A stretch of 64,000 bases of DNA from an uncultured Cytophagales bacterium (GCA_945957555.1 CAMFLX010000008.1:1-64000), one strand, 5' to 3'; positions 1 through 10,721 are shown, counted from the first letter of the stretch. Notes: a model not told the origin generated them from the sequence alone. Made by a program: numbers and translations.

Positions 1-1
1 C

Positions 2-265
2 CTTTTACGACTTTTCAAGCTCCTAGAGCAACACTGCCAATTAGGTTTTATAATTAATGATCTACATAGACATTGGCTTGCTTACTATTTCATCAAATGG
101 GCAGGGATCCTCTTTTCAAAATCTTATCTCTTCAAAAACGATGCTCCACTATCGGTTGCAAGGGCTTTCAAGAAGGGTGAGATCGAAAACTTATTTAAGA
201 ATAAAAGTCCTTACATAATTACTTGGAAATGGGCCTTTAGATGGTTAGTTATCAAATATAAATAG
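2..265 (+). CDS. C-terminal end of a SAM-dependent methyltransferase (partial)
   Basis: An open frame enters at the left edge and stops with TAG at 263-265, giving about 87 residues. The segment IINDLHRHWLAYY and the following NDAPLSVARAFKKGE resemble the C-terminal part of class I SAM methyltransferases that, in Bacteroidota, often sit beside a type III polyketide synthase and an FAD oxidoreductase. The SAM-binding motifs lie outside the window, so family assignment rests on the tail only and the substrate is unknown. It converges on the minus-strand peptidase that ends at 302. Confidence 0.5.
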   Translation, partial: LLRLFKLLEQHCQLGFIINDLHRHWLAYYFIKWAGILFSKSYLFKNDAPLSVARAFKKGEIENLFKNKSPYIITWKWAFRWLVIKYK

Positions 266-301
266 GGATCCAAAACTAATCGAATCCCTATATGTAAAAT
301 A

Positions 302-2026
302 TTATTCTGCGATAGCCTGCATCTCCTGATCTACAAAAGACACCAACGATTTGATATTAGCTTCGCTGAAATCAAATTTAACCCCAGCAGTAGCATAAAC
401 GGTACTTATTGAAGCCGAATAACCCAACTTTAGCGCTTCGAGATATTGAGTTAAACCTTTATTAAAGTCTTCCTTACAGTTTTTCCATACTCCAAAAGCT
501 CCCAATTGCGCTATTCCATACTCAATATAATAGAATGGCACTTCAAACAAATGAAGCTGTTTCTGCCAGATATTATCTTTAAATTCCTGCAGACCTGACC
601 AGTCTAAACAGGTCAAACCAAACTCTGAATGGATCTCATTCCACTTTTGAGTCCGTTCAGCGATTGTATGATTTGGATTTTCATAAACCCAGTGTTGAAA
701 TTTATCAATTGTCGCAACCCAAGGAAGCGTCTCTAATGCATGTTCCAAATGGTGAAATTTTGCCCTTTTCAGATCATCGGCATCAGAAAGGTATTCATCC
801 CAATGATCCATGGACATTAGTTCCATAGACATAGAAGCCAATTCCGCGATTTCAGAGGTAAGATTCCTATATTCTGACAGTTTTAAAGGCTTAGTTACAA
901 TAGAATGTACTGCATGACCGCCTTCATGTAACATCGTTACAACATCCTGCATTGTGCCTGCTGCATTCATAAATATAAAAGGCACTCCAACCTCATCCAA
1001 TGGATAGTTGTAACCTCCTGGGGACTTTGCCTTTCTTGAAACCAAATCTAAATGGTTCATGTCCTTCATTACATTAAGGCATTGTCCCAAGAAAGGATTC
1101 ATATTTTGGAAACACTTTATTGTCTTTTGCAACAAATCATCGCCACCTTCAAAAGGTTTCAAAGCTGGTTTATTATCTGGATCAACAGCCAAATCCCAAG
1201 GTTTCAAGGCATCAACCTTCAGTTTTGCCTTCCTTTTAAGCGCTATTTGATTTAATAATGGAACTATGCTCTTCTTGATTGCATCATGAAACTTGAAACA
1301 ATCTTCGGCAGTATAGTCAAACCTATGCATGGCTTTAAACATATAATCTCTATAGTTTTTAAACCCTGCATTTACAGCTAACTGATGCCTCAGCTGGATC
1401 AACTCAGTATACAAGTCATTCAAACGGTCTTTATCTTGTAATCTTCGCTCATTAATTTTACGATAAAAACGCTCCCTTACAGACCTATCAATGTCCTGTA
1501 ATTTTACTCCAGCTTGTTGCAAGGTGTATTCTGTTCCCTCATCTGTCAAAGTCATCGCTCCACAAATCGCACCATACTCCTGTTGCTTCGACTGTAATTG
1601 AGTAGCAATTGGAATATTCTCTTCTCTAAAGATCTCTAAATCAATCTTTATTTTTTGCAACATAATTTGGTCTGCAACCGATTTAAGACTTTCAGCATAG
1701 GGCGATTGAGCAAGCTTGATATTCAACTGATTGGAATAAGGAGCAATATTGGGCTCTATATTCTCTATAAAATCATTGAAAGCATCGCGATATGAAACAT
1801 TATCGGTATAACAAGTCATATTGATATATCTCCTTCCCAGATCTTCAGAAATTATAGATTCTAACTCACTCCTATTAAGTAGCCATGTTTCAAGAGCTGC
1901 TACACTATTAATTTCATAATGAAGTAATTTGTCAAAATAAACCTTGAGGTGGTCCCACGTATCCACCTTAAAGTTTTGTGATAAAAAATTTCTTACCCTA
2001 GGGGTCTTAATCTGTTCAATATTCAT
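302..2026 (-). CDS. M3 family oligoendopeptidase (zinc metallopeptidase)
   Basis: A 574-residue cytosolic oligopeptidase of the M3/PepF type, expected to cleave short peptides inside the cell. The zinc site is visible as HEGGH at about residues 366-370 (the two His are zinc ligands, the Glu is catalytic), with the third ligand expected from the downstream SEIAELASM segment near residue 394. There is no signal peptide, and the length matches Bacteroidota M3 oligoendopeptidases. It lies only 11 bp downstream of pdxH on the same strand, so the two are probably co-transcribed. Assignment to PepF specifically rather than M3 in general is inference. Confidence 0.9.
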   Translation of the reverse strand: MNIEQIKTPRVRNFLSQNFKVDTWDHLKVYFDKLLHYEINSVAALETWLLNRSELESIISEDLGRRYINMTCYTDNVSYRDAFNDFIENIEPNIAPYSNQLNIKLAQSPYAESLKSVADQIMLQKIKIDLEIFREENIPIATQLQSKQQEYGAICGAMTLTDEGTEYTLQQAGVKLQDIDRSVRERFYRKINERRLQDKDRLNDLYTELIQLRHQLAVNAGFKNYRDYMFKAMHRFDYTAEDCFKFHDAIKKSIVPLLNQIALKRKAKLKVDALKPWDLAVDPDNKPALKPFEGGDDLLQKTIKCFQNMNPFLGQCLNVMKDMNHLDLVSRKAKSPGGYNYPLDEVGVPFIFMNAAGTMQDVVTMLHEGGHAVHSIVTKPLKLSEYRNLTSEIAELASMSMELMSMDHWDEYLSDADDLKRAKFHHLEHALETLPWVATIDKFQHWVYENPNHTIAERTQKWNEIHSEFGLTCLDWSGLQEFKDNIWQKQLHLFEVPFYYIEYGIAQLGAFGVWKNCKEDFNKGLTQYLEALKLGYSASISTVYATAGVKFDFSEANIKSLVSFVDQEMQAIAE

Positions 2027-2037
2027 TCAAAAAATGT

Positions 2038-2670
2038 TTATGGTGCCAATCTTTCCAAACTCCAAATATCGTTAATTTTAGTATATTGTATCCTATCGTG
2101 CAGGCGACTTGCCCGGCCTTGCCAAAACTCCACTTGTTGCGGTTCCACTACATAACCGCCCCAATATTCAGGACGAGGAATGTCTTTCCCCATAAACTTC
2201 TGGCTATAAGCTTGTTCTTGGTCTTCTAGCCATTCCCGATTAGGAATGCCCTTACTTTGTGGTGAAGACCAAGCCCCTACCCTACTATTTTCCGGACGAC
2301 TTTGGAAATATATATCTGATAATTCTTTGCTACTTTTTTTCACAATACCGATTACTCTTACCTGTCTTTCCAATTCAGGCCAGAAAAAATTCAGGGCCAC
2401 ATGGCTATTCTCAAGCATTTCAAGACCTTTGCGACTTTCATAATTAGTAAAAAACACAAAACCACCCTCTTTTAAATCTTTCAGAAGGACTACTCTTGAT
2501 GAAGGAATATTATTATGTACTGTTGATAACACCATGGCCGTCGGTTCATGAACCTCAGCACCTATGGCTTCTTTAAGCCATAATTCAAACTGAACAAGGG
2601 GCTCACTTTGCACATCAGCGATATCTAATGTCTTTTTTGTATAATCTGTCCTAATTTTAGAGATATCCAT
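2038..2670 (-). CDS. pdxH: Pyridoxamine 5'-phosphate oxidase
   Basis: Oxidises pyridoxine or pyridoxamine 5'-phosphate to pyridoxal 5'-phosphate using FMN; last step of the vitamin B6 salvage pathway. The 210 residues match the family length. Recognisable landmarks are SRVVLLKDLKEGGFVFFTNY (FMN-phosphate binding), ENSRVGAWSSPQS, and the C-terminal FWQGRASRLHDR followed by W-LERLAP, which close the FMN and substrate site. First gene of a probable two-gene unit with the M3 peptidase downstream. The ATG start fits the conserved N-terminus DISKIRTDYTK. Confidence 0.95.
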   Translation of the reverse strand: MDISKIRTDYTKKTLDIADVQSEPLVQFELWLKEAIGAEVHEPTAMVLSTVHNNIPSSRVVLLKDLKEGGFVFFTNYESRKGLEMLENSHVALNFFWPELERQVRVIGIVKKSSKELSDIYFQSRPENSRVGAWSSPQSKGIPNREWLEDQEQAYSQKFMGKDIPRPEYWGGYVVEPQQVEFWQGRASRLHDRIQYTKINDIWSLERLAP

Positions 2671-2804
2671 GTTTCTTATTGTGAACTACAAATTAACGAA
2701 TCAAAAAAATATTTTTCTAAAATTACCTACAAATAAATCGATATAAAATGATAATTATCAAGGTTAGGTTTCAAAATCATAAAGGAATTAAGTATTAAAA
2801 AAAG

Positions 2805-2843
2805 AAAAGTCCGTATCGCAATCTCAGTAGCGACACGGACTTT
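2805..2843 (-). terminator. Rho-independent terminator of the TerB-like gene
   Basis: Inverted repeat AAAGTCCGT...ACGGACTTT with inner pairs GTCGC/GCGAT. On the minus strand it is followed by TTTTCTTTTTTT. It lies about 45 bp beyond the stop of the 2887-3315 gene. Confidence 0.75.
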
Positions 2844-2886
2844 AAAATAGATCCGTTATTATTCATCGTGTTGTTATTTCTTTTGC

Positions 2887-3315
2887 TTAATAAACCAAAA
2901 ATGGTAATATAGCTTCTTTAACTTCAGCTCTGGTCTTGTCATTTACCAATTCCATAGCCATTTTTCTCACCAAAATACCAGCGATCTCCACTTTGAAGCC
3001 TAGTTTAATAGCGTAGTTAGTTACAAAGTCCAATTCTTCCTCTGTGATTACTTTATCGCTTGAGATCATTTCCAACAAATCAAGAGTCAATTCTACTCTC
3101 TCATCTCTAGATTGTGGGATATACGCATCAACAGTAGTCGTCTCATTCACAAAAGAATCGATATCTGAAGCAGAATAGCCGTATCTAGCACCTACTTTAT
3201 ACAAATATTCCATCTCTTCCCCATGTAATGATCCATCCAATTTAGAGACGGCGATCAAGTTTGATAAATGGCTGTTTTTCTTTTTTGTTTTTAAATTTTT
3301 GAATAATGATAACAT
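2887..3315 (-). CDS. TerB-like helical domain protein
   Basis: A 142-residue, mostly helical protein resembling the TerB/TerB-like family (seen in tellurite-resistance and other proteins; core function not established). Typical features are acidic motifs at helix starts, DGSLHGEEMEYL and SSDKVITEEELDFV, which resemble the metal-binding acidic pairs of TerB. A basic N-terminal patch KKTKKK-like (NLKTKKKNSH) precedes the domain. It stands alone with its own terminator. No other ter genes are nearby, so a stress role is only a possibility. Confidence 0.65.
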   Translation of the reverse strand: MLSLFKNLKTKKKNSHLSNLIAVSKLDGSLHGEEMEYLYKVGARYGYSASDIDSFVNETTTVDAYIPQSRDERVELTLDLLEMISSDKVITEEELDFVTNYAIKLGFKVEIAGILVRKMAMELVNDKTRAEVKEAILPFLVY

Positions 3316-3674
3316 ATTTTTAAAGATTTAATTTATGTTACAAATATCGGAATAATTTAATTACCTCCAAATTATTTTTATAATTTTTTTTATATAACCA
3401 ACAAGCACCAAAATTGCACAAAACATTCAAAATTCCTTAACAATAAGCCTAAAAGACCAAAATACATATACAAACAGATATAAAAATTGAACTATACCAA
3501 TATTCAATAGTACTTGAAATCGAAACAAATAATTGAACTATTCCAATATTTCAGTTTTTTACTATTATAGAAATAATCCAACTATAACCCAAAAATATTC
3601 AAAACATGTATCAAGCCTGCGTATTAATTGTAGTTATTAATGCATAAATTGGTCTTTTCTAAGTTTCAAACCTC
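3316..3674. other. AT-rich intergenic region with a short direct repeat
   Basis: No gene is seen in this very AT-rich divergent spacer. It contains two near-identical 18-22 bp blocks, ATTGAACTAT(A/T)CCAATATT, at 3486-3506 and 3532-3553, about 46 bp (four to five helical turns) apart, and a weaker third echo around 3577-3600. They lie 120-190 bp upstream of the outer-membrane protein gene and could be regulator sites. Confidence 0.4.
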
Positions 3675-5084
3675 TTGAAAATAGCATTTAATATAGTTTT
3701 ACTCTTTTGCTTTGCCGCTTTTAGCCAAAAACCTAATAATAATACTGACAAAATAGATTTTTATATCGGCGAAATAACTCTTATTGGCAACAAGAAAACC
3801 AAAGATTTCATTATCAGAAGGGAAATGGACCTTTCTGAAGGCAAGACGGTACCAAATCAAATATTTAACGAGGCTATAGAAAAAAATCGAAATAGAATCT
3901 TTAACACAGGACTATTCGTTAATGTCCAAATCTCTGTAGATAGTACGCTTAAAACAAATACAAAACTCTACGTTTTGGTAACAGAGCGTTGGTATACTAT
4001 ACCTAACATAGTATTTGAGCTAGCTGATCGAAGCTTTAATGAATGGTGGTATCAACGCAACAAAGACCTTAAGCGGGTAAACTATGGACTTGGCCTCACC
4101 CAACACAACATAAGAGGCAGAAACGAAACCATTAAACTCAATGCCCAAGGCGGATTCACAAGAAATATAAGCGGCAGCTACTCAATCCCATACATCAATA
4201 AGTCTCGTACATTGGGAATTACCTTCGGGATAGGCTATTCTGAGAACAAACAGGTATTGCTAAATAGTAAGGACAACAAACAAATATTTTATAAATCAGA
4301 GCATATCCTTTTCAACAGAACCTATTTCTATATAAGTTCGAGCTATAGGAAATCATTCTTCACAACGCATAAAGCTACGCTTGACTTCAATTCCTACTAT
4401 GCGAACGATAGTGTGTTATTGAAAAATACTAAGTTCTTCAATACTAACAACACGCACACATATTTAAACACATTCACCTACAACCTAATTCATGATAAAA
4501 GAAATATCCAAGCTTATGCCACAAAGGGACACCTTAGTACAGTGGATTTAAAATTCACAGGGTTGTTGCCCAATGACTATTACAGAAACACCCAAGTCTC
4601 GATTTCGCACGCACGATTCTACGATTTAGGACACAAATGGTACCTTGCAAGTAAGACCAAAATACTACTCAGCGCTAGCGATCGTATTCCATATTACAAT
4701 TTAAAGACCCTTGGCTATGGAAACGACTATATTAGAGGCTACGACCTTTATGTAGTTGATGCAAGTTCATACTTTTACAATAAAATTAACCTTAAGAGAA
4801 AGCTGATTCAATACCAAGTAAATCTTGGCAATTTAATGCCATTGAATCAATTCCGATCATTCCCCGTAAGCATATACCTTAACACTTATGCCGATTTGGG
4901 ATATGGCTACAAGAAAAACTTTGATCCCAGCAATGCAAACCTCTTAAATCGCAGCCTAGAAGGTTATGGACTGGGCATAGACATTGTCACCGCCTATGAC
5001 GTCGTCCTTCGCACCGAATATTCATTTAATGAACTTGGCGAACATCGTTTGTTTTTCTATGTAAGTACAGACGTATCGTTTTAA
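3675..5084 (+). CDS. Outer-membrane beta-barrel protein with one POTRA domain (Omp85/BamA-like)
   Basis: 469 residues. A signal peptide (KIAFNIVLLFCFAAFSQ) is followed by one POTRA-like domain at about residues 28-108 (ITLIGNKKTKDFIIRREM) and then a C-terminal barrel that ends in aromatic FYVSTDVSF, the usual BamA-type terminal strand. The RGYD-like segment IRGYDLYV resembles the conserved VRGF/Y motif of Omp85 proteins. Too short for full BamA with five POTRAs; Bacteroidota carry such short paralogues of unsettled role. The start is TTG at 3675: an in-frame TAA lies at 3660-3662 and the signal peptide begins directly at the TTG. The stop overlaps the convergent thioesterase gene by 4 bp. Confidence 0.75.
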   Translation: MKIAFNIVLLFCFAAFSQKPNNNTDKIDFYIGEITLIGNKKTKDFIIRREMDLSEGKTVPNQIFNEAIEKNRNRIFNTGLFVNVQISVDSTLKTNTKLYVLVTERWYTIPNIVFELADRSFNEWWYQRNKDLKRVNYGLGLTQHNIRGRNETIKLNAQGGFTRNISGSYSIPYINKSRTLGITFGIGYSENKQVLLNSKDNKQIFYKSEHILFNRTYFYISSSYRKSFFTTHKATLDFNSYYANDSVLLKNTKFFNTNNTHTYLNTFTYNLIHDKRNIQAYATKGHLSTVDLKFTGLLPNDYYRNTQVSISHARFYDLGHKWYLASKTKILLSASDRIPYYNLKTLGYGNDYIRGYDLYVVDASSYFYNKINLKRKLIQYQVNLGNLMPLNQFRSFPVSIYLNTYADLGYGYKKNFDPSNANLLNRSLEGYGLGIDIVTAYDVVLRTEYSFNELGEHRLFFYVSTDVSF

Positions 5085-5569
5085 CTCGCCAAAGATTGGG
5101 GTTTCTTTTTTAAGACTTTAAACCTTTCCTCAAAAACTTCCTCATCAACTGGACTCAAAACATCATGAAATAACTCCATTAAAAAATCATCGTGGGGGAT
5201 CACAGTCTTGTTCACTAGATCAAAGTGTACAAAACTTACCCACATGAACGATTTAAGCTCAGTTCGTGCCTCGTTCCACATACGCACCTCTACTAAAATA
5301 CCCTTGGCGGAATAGCTGACCATCTGAGACTCTATAGTTACTGTTTCCATCGTAAATGCTGGATTTAGATAGGCAATCTGGTTTGAGGCTACCACCCAAG
5401 CTTTACCCTCCTTTCGAGCCCTAGCAAAAATATCTAAGCTATAATGTTCTAAGATCTGATCTTCACGAGCATTGATCATATAATCAATATATTTTGCATT
5501 GTTTAAATGATTGTAGGGGTCACAATCTTGAAATCGAATCCGAGATGTACTACTAAGTATCTTTTTCAT
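5081..5569 (-). CDS. Acyl-CoA thioesterase, hotdog (4HBT) fold
   Basis: 162 residues with the 4HBT/YbgC-like signature RFQDCDPYNHLNNAKYIDY near the N-terminus, where the Asp is the expected catalytic residue, and the hotdog helix NAREDQILEHY after it. It probably hydrolyses acyl-CoA or a related thioester; the chain length cannot be read from sequence. It starts 39 bp downstream of the TetR regulator on the same strand, so the regulator may control it. The gene's 3' end overlaps the convergent barrel-protein gene by 4 bp. Confidence 0.8.
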   Translation of the reverse strand: MKKILSSTSRIRFQDCDPYNHLNNAKYIDYMINAREDQILEHYSLDIFARARKEGKAWVVASNQIAYLNPAFTMETVTIESQMVSYSAKGILVEVRMWNEARTELKSFMWVSFVHFDLVNKTVIPHDDFLMELFHDVLSPVDEEVFEERFKVLKKKPQSLAS

Positions 5570-5608
5570 AAAATCAAATTAAAAACCGATTGGTCTATAT
5601 TAGCAATA

Positions 5609-6208
5609 TTACTTATTTTTAATATTCTTAACAATATGAGATTTCAATCTATCCAAAGCCCTATTCAACAACGTTGGATCATCCATAAGCTTAGCCATCA
5701 AAATTGCTCCTTCTATTTGAGCAAAAATATGTTCCGCTTCTTCCTTAACATTAATCTCAACCCTGAATTCCCCTTTATTAATTCCAGAATGAAGTATTCG
5801 CTCTAAAGAGTTCAACATATTCAGTAAAGCCCCTTTCACTTTCTTTTTTAAAAATGGTAGACTGTCGTCCGCCTCCACACCCAAATTAAGAATTGGACAG
5901 CCACCATCTACAGTTGGGTTAACGGTATAGTCTTTATAAAAGTCTAAAATAGCGAACAGACGATCTAAAGGGGATTTATTTTGTTGAATACACACAGAAA
6001 GTTCTCGCAAAACCTTCTCATGTGCAAAGTCAAAAGCTAGACCTGCAATTTCATCCTTACCTTCGAAATTCCCGTAAATCCCTCCCTTAGCTAAACCAGT
6101 AGCCTGCATGATATCAGACATAGAAGTACCAGCATAACCTTTTTTATTAAAAAGCTCAGCAGACTTTTCTATGATAAACAATTTGGTTTTTTCTGACTTT
6201 GTCAACAT
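5609..6208 (-). CDS. TetR/AcrR family transcriptional regulator
   Basis: About 199 residues starting MLTKSEKTKLF at the ATG at 6208. The open frame extends to 6262, but that extension would include the operator-like palindrome and does not look like TetR sequence. The N-terminal helix-turn-helix is clear (IIEKSAELFNKKGYAGTSMSDIM followed by ATGLAKGGIYGNFEGKDE). The C-terminal ligand domain resembles TetR_C members of the AcrR/YxaF type. It is followed by the thioesterase gene 39 bp downstream. A near-perfect inverted repeat upstream of the start suggests autoregulation. Confidence 0.85.
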   Translation of the reverse strand: MLTKSEKTKLFIIEKSAELFNKKGYAGTSMSDIMQATGLAKGGIYGNFEGKDEIAGLAFDFAHEKVLRELSVCIQQNKSPLDRLFAILDFYKDYTVNPTVDGGCPILNLGVEADDSLPFLKKKVKGALLNMLNSLERILHSGINKGEFRVEINVKEEAEHIFAQIEGAILMAKLMDDPTLLNRALDRLKSHIVKNIKNK

Positions 6209-6218
6209 AACGCAAATA

Positions 6219-6235
6219 TAAACCGAACGGTTTTG
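6219..6235. promoter_or_regulatory. Probable TetR operator
   Basis: AACCG-AA-CGGTT, a 5-bp inverted repeat with a 2-bp centre inside AAACCGAACGGTTTT, ends about 15 bp upstream of the TetR start codon. ACCGnnCGGT-type sites are typical of TetR-family repressors. Autorepression is inferred. Confidence 0.6.
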
Positions 6236-6524
6236 TTTTACAAGAATAATTTTTTCAATCACAAATAACCCCTAGCTGGCCTAAGAGAGGACAAAACCCC
6301 ATGAATATCAGAGTTTTAATTTTGAAACATTCGGATATGTGCAAATATTGTCGTATATTTATAGAAATAAGAATGCCTAACTTAAGTTATTCCAATACTG
6401 GATTTTACATACATAGTAGCTGTTCCCCAAAAAGCGACAAACATTTACTCTGGTATTTCCATACTTTATTACATTAAGGAGTAATAATGCCCTCAAATTA
6501 TTAACAACATTTTGAAAATGATTC

Positions 6525-7388
6525 ATGAGACAACTAAAGATCAGCAAACAAATCACCAACCGAGAAAGCGAATCACTCGACAAATACTTACAAGAGATAG
6601 GAAAAACTGCACTACTCACCGCTGACGAAGAGGTGGTCCTCACCAAAAGGATAAGAGAAGGAGATCTTCAAGCATTAGAAAAGCTTACCAAAGCAAATCT
6701 TAGATTTGTAGTATCTGTTGCGAAACAATATCAAAACACAACTTTAAGTCTTGGCGATTTGATCAACGAGGGTAATCTTGGGCTCATCAAAGCGGCACAA
6801 CGATTTGACGAAACGCGAGGTTTCAAGTTCATCTCTTATGCGGTTTGGTGGATCAGACAGTCTATTATGCAAGCTATTGCGGAACAGTCGAGGATCGTGA
6901 GACTACCACTTAACAGGGTTGGAACTATTCAAAAAGTAAATAAAGTATTTTCAGACCTAGAGCAAAAGTTTCAGAGAGAACCATCTTCTGAAGAACTTGC
7001 CGAAGTCTTGAAAATCTCTTCTGCTGAGGTACAAGAATCATTCAGAATTTCAGGGAGACACATTTCTATGGATGCACCCTTTGCCACTGGACAAGAGTCA
7101 AATCTTTTGGACATTCTGCCAAATAACGATCAAGCAAGACCTGATGCTGGACTAATGTACGACTCACTACGTAAAGAGATACAGCGTTCTCTGTCTACGC
7201 TTACGCAAAGGGAATCAGATGTAATCGCTTATTACTTTGGCCTTAACGACCAAAAAGCTTTGACACTGGAAGAGATTGGCTATAAATTTGACCTTACAAG
7301 AGAACGAGTGAGGCAGATCAAAGAAAAAGCCACAAGAAGGCTGAAGCACAATTCCAGATCAAACTCTCTTAAGAATTTCTTAAATTAA
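6525..7388 (+). CDS. rpoD: Primary RNA polymerase sigma factor (sigma-70, RpoD/SigA type)
   Basis: 287 residues, the usual short length for Bacteroidota primary sigma factors, which lack the long region 1.1 of enterobacterial RpoD. Region 1.2 is at about 17-50 ([18 protein letters not shown]), region 2 at 55-125 with [28 protein letters not shown] and the -10-recognition segment [14 protein letters not shown], region 3 near 135-205, and region 4 with the helix-turn-helix [23 protein letters not shown]. It should direct recognition of the TTTG/TAnnTTTG promoters seen across this window. It ends in a strong terminator shared with eno. Confidence 0.93.
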   Translation: MRQLKISKQITNRESESLDKYLQEIGKTALLTADEEVVLTKRIREGDLQALEKLTKANLRFVVSVAKQYQNTTLSLGDLINEGNLGLIKAAQRFDETRGFKFISYAVWWIRQSIMQAIAEQSRIVRLPLNRVGTIQKVNKVFSDLEQKFQREPSSEELAEVLKISSAEVQESFRISGRHISMDAPFATGQESNLLDILPNNDQARPDAGLMYDSLRKEIQRSLSTLTQRESDVIAYYFGLNDQKALTLEEIGYKFDLTRERVRQIKEKATRRLKHNSRSNSLKNFLN

Positions 7389-7416
7389 GGTATAGGTTTT
7401 ATATCACATATCATAT

Positions 7417-7459
7417 AAAACAAAAAATCCCCGCTGGTTGGCGGGGATTTTTTGTTTTA
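7417..7459. terminator. Bidirectional terminator between rpoD and eno
   Basis: AAAACAAAAAATCCCCGC-TGGTTG-GCGGGGATTTTTTGTTTT: a GC-rich stem flanked by A-runs on the left and T-runs on the right, able to stop both converging genes. Confidence 0.9.
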
Positions 7460-7483
7460 TAATCCTTTTGTTTTAAACAAGGA

Positions 7484-8773
<1,290 letters not shown>

Positions 8774-8854
8774 TTAATTTATCTAAAAGTTAAAAATAAA
8801 CATTTTAATTGACCCAATACCCATGGTTAAACCTCAGATATTGAGCATACTATT

Positions 8855-9955
8855 CTAAGCTTTAAGCAAAGCTATAAAATCATCAAATAAATATCTTGAA
8901 TCATGTGGCCCAGGAGATGATTCAGGGTGATATTGTACAGAGAAAGCCCTTTTACCCTTAATTCTAATTCCCTCCACGGTATCATCATTCAAATTGATGT
9001 GTGTCAGTTCTACATTAGGAGATTTTTTCAATTCCTCCATATTCACAGCAAAACCATGGTTTTGAGAAGTAATCTCTCCTTTACCTGTGATCAAGTTCTT
9101 TACTGGTTGATTACACCCTCTGTGACCATTATGCATCTTATAGGTGCTGATGCCCACCGCTTGCGCCAAAATTTGGTGTCCGAGACAGATTCCAAAAAGG
9201 GGCTTATCTGCTGCCAAAATGTTCTTAACAGTTTCTACTGCATACGGCATAGTTGAAGGATCACCAGGGCCATTAGATATAAAGTATCCGTGAGGTCCCC
9301 ATGCTTCCATTTCCGCAAACGTTGTCTTTCCTGGAAACACCTTTAAATAAGCGCCTCTTGTTGCAATATTACTCAAAATCGAGGTTTTGATTCCTAAGTC
9401 CAGTACAGCAACTTTGTATGGTGCGGATTCTTCTCCTATAAAATAGGGTTCTTTAGTAGAAACTATGGATGAAAGCTCTAGTCCACCCATTGGAGGAACT
9501 TCCGACAATTTCTTTTTCAAAAAAGCTAAATCTCCGCTCTCACTTGAAATCACACAGTTCTGTGCGCCGTTGTTACGGATATGACGCACCAACATACGCG
9601 TGTCAACGCCATGAATACCTACTACATTGTGTTTTTCAAAATACGCTTGTAAAGAGCTTTCAGCAACTTTCCTAGAAAATACGTCTGCAAAATCTTTGCA
9701 AATCAAACCCGCAAATTTAGGTGCGGAAGATTCTTGTTCGCTTGCTTCTACTCCATAATTTCCAATATGGGAAACCGTATTAATAATGACTTGACCGTAA
9801 TAAGAAGGATCAGTATAAATCTCCTGATAACCCGTCATACCGGTATTGAAACAAATCTCACCACCGGTAGTACCCTTTACCCCGCAGGCCTCACCTTCCA
9901 GATAAGTACCATCTTCTAATAACAAATACGCTTTGTTCGGATTGCTGTAGCTCAT
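8855..9955 (-). CDS. carA: Carbamoyl-phosphate synthase small subunit
   Basis: 366 residues. Glutamine amidotransferase subunit that supplies ammonia to the large subunit for carbamoyl phosphate (arginine and pyrimidines). The N-terminal domain has LEDGTYLEGEACG and TGMTGYQEI. The class I GATase domain carries the catalytic Cys in GICLGHQILA (about residue 256) and His/Glu in QYHPESSPGPHD near the C-terminus. carB is not in the window. The perfect -7 element TATCTTTG is on the minus strand at 9977-9984, about 22 bp before the start. Confidence 0.97.
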   Translation of the reverse strand: MSYSNPNKAYLLLEDGTYLEGEACGVKGTTGGEICFNTGMTGYQEIYTDPSYYGQVIINTVSHIGNYGVEASEQESSAPKFAGLICKDFADVFSRKVAESSLQAYFEKHNVVGIHGVDTRMLVRHIRNNGAQNCVISSESGDLAFLKKKLSEVPPMGGLELSSIVSTKEPYFIGEESAPYKVAVLDLGIKTSILSNIATRGAYLKVFPGKTTFAEMEAWGPHGYFISNGPGDPSTMPYAVETVKNILAADKPLFGICLGHQILAQAVGISTYKMHNGHRGCNQPVKNLITGKGEITSQNHGFAVNMEELKKSPNVELTHINLNDDTVEGIRIKGKRAFSVQYHPESSPGPHDSRYLFDDFIALLKA

Positions 9956-9976
9956 TTATGTGTATGCAAAATCATG

Positions 9977-9984
9977 CAAAGATA
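9977..9984 (-). promoter_or_regulatory. -7 promoter element of carA
   Basis: TATCTTTG on the minus strand fits the Bacteroidota -7 consensus TAnnTTTG, 22 bp upstream of the start codon. No clear TTTG -33 box was found at the expected distance. Confidence 0.45.
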
Positions 9985-10157
9985 GAAAAGGAAATTATTT
10001 ATAACATTAAAAAATTGTAAAATATGTCATAGACCATCTATCTAGTTCAGATTTACTACAGTTTGTCTCCTACAAAACACTTCAAACACTATGATTTTAC
10101 AGATGTGTCCATTAAATTTATGATTGATATTTTTAATAATTAATCCAGTCCAAAATT

Positions 10158-10706
10158 ATGAAATTTAAAAAGGCGGTTATTGGCATTGTACTCATCCTTT
10201 TATTTATCATTTTAATACTTCCCCTTTTTTTGAGTTCGAAATTTCATTTCAAAAAAAGTATCACCATTAAACTACCGTTAGAACAGACCTACCAACAGGT
10301 GAAATCTTTCGACACATGGGTGATCTGGAGCCCATGGAACAAAGGCGATTCAACAGCCAAATACGACTACTTGGGCAGCACTGGCACCAAGGGCAGCACC
10401 ATTGCTTGGCAAGGTGAAATTATAGGTGTTGGCAGCAATACAATCATAGAACTCTCTCCAAACAAATACATCAAAAACCTCCTCGTTCTTAAAAAACCGT
10501 TTGAGAGCAATGCTGATGGCTTGTGGGAATTTGAAAGTACCGAATCAGGCACTAAAACAACTTGGACAGTAGATGCTCCCCTCTCATATCCATTCGGTAG
10601 AATCAGAGGATTGATCACAGACAAAAAACTGCACCGAGATTATGAGAAAGCACTCGATCGCTTAAAAAACACATTGGAAAACAACGAAACAAAACTTAAC
10701 CATTAA
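10158..10706 (+). CDS. Membrane-anchored SRPBCC (START-like) family protein
   Basis: 182 residues. An N-terminal hydrophobic segment (about residues 6-25, IGIVLILLFIILILPLFL) anchors or exports it. The rest matches the SRPBCC/polyketide-cyclase-like fold, with VKSFDTWVIWSPWN, the GEIIGVGSNTIIELSP strand pair and a C-terminal helix LHRDYEKALDRLKNTLEN. Such proteins bind hydrophobic ligands in other families, but the ligand here is unknown. It stands alone, 200 bp from carA on the other strand, followed by a 700-bp noncoding region. Confidence 0.7.
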   Translation: MKFKKAVIGIVLILLFIILILPLFLSSKFHFKKSITIKLPLEQTYQQVKSFDTWVIWSPWNKGDSTAKYDYLGSTGTKGSTIAWQGEIIGVGSNTIIELSPNKYIKNLLVLKKPFESNADGLWEFESTESGTKTTWTVDAPLSYPFGRIRGLITDKKLHRDYEKALDRLKNTLENNETKLNH

Positions 10707-10721
10707 CTACTATATGACTTA

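Noticed and set aside
5609-6262. Longer TetR start at 6262
   Set aside because: It would translate through the operator palindrome and adds residues atypical of TetR N-termini.
6377-6646. Minus-strand 89-aa open frame overlapping the sigma-factor start
   Set aside because: Antisense to a conserved gene, with no recognisable domain.
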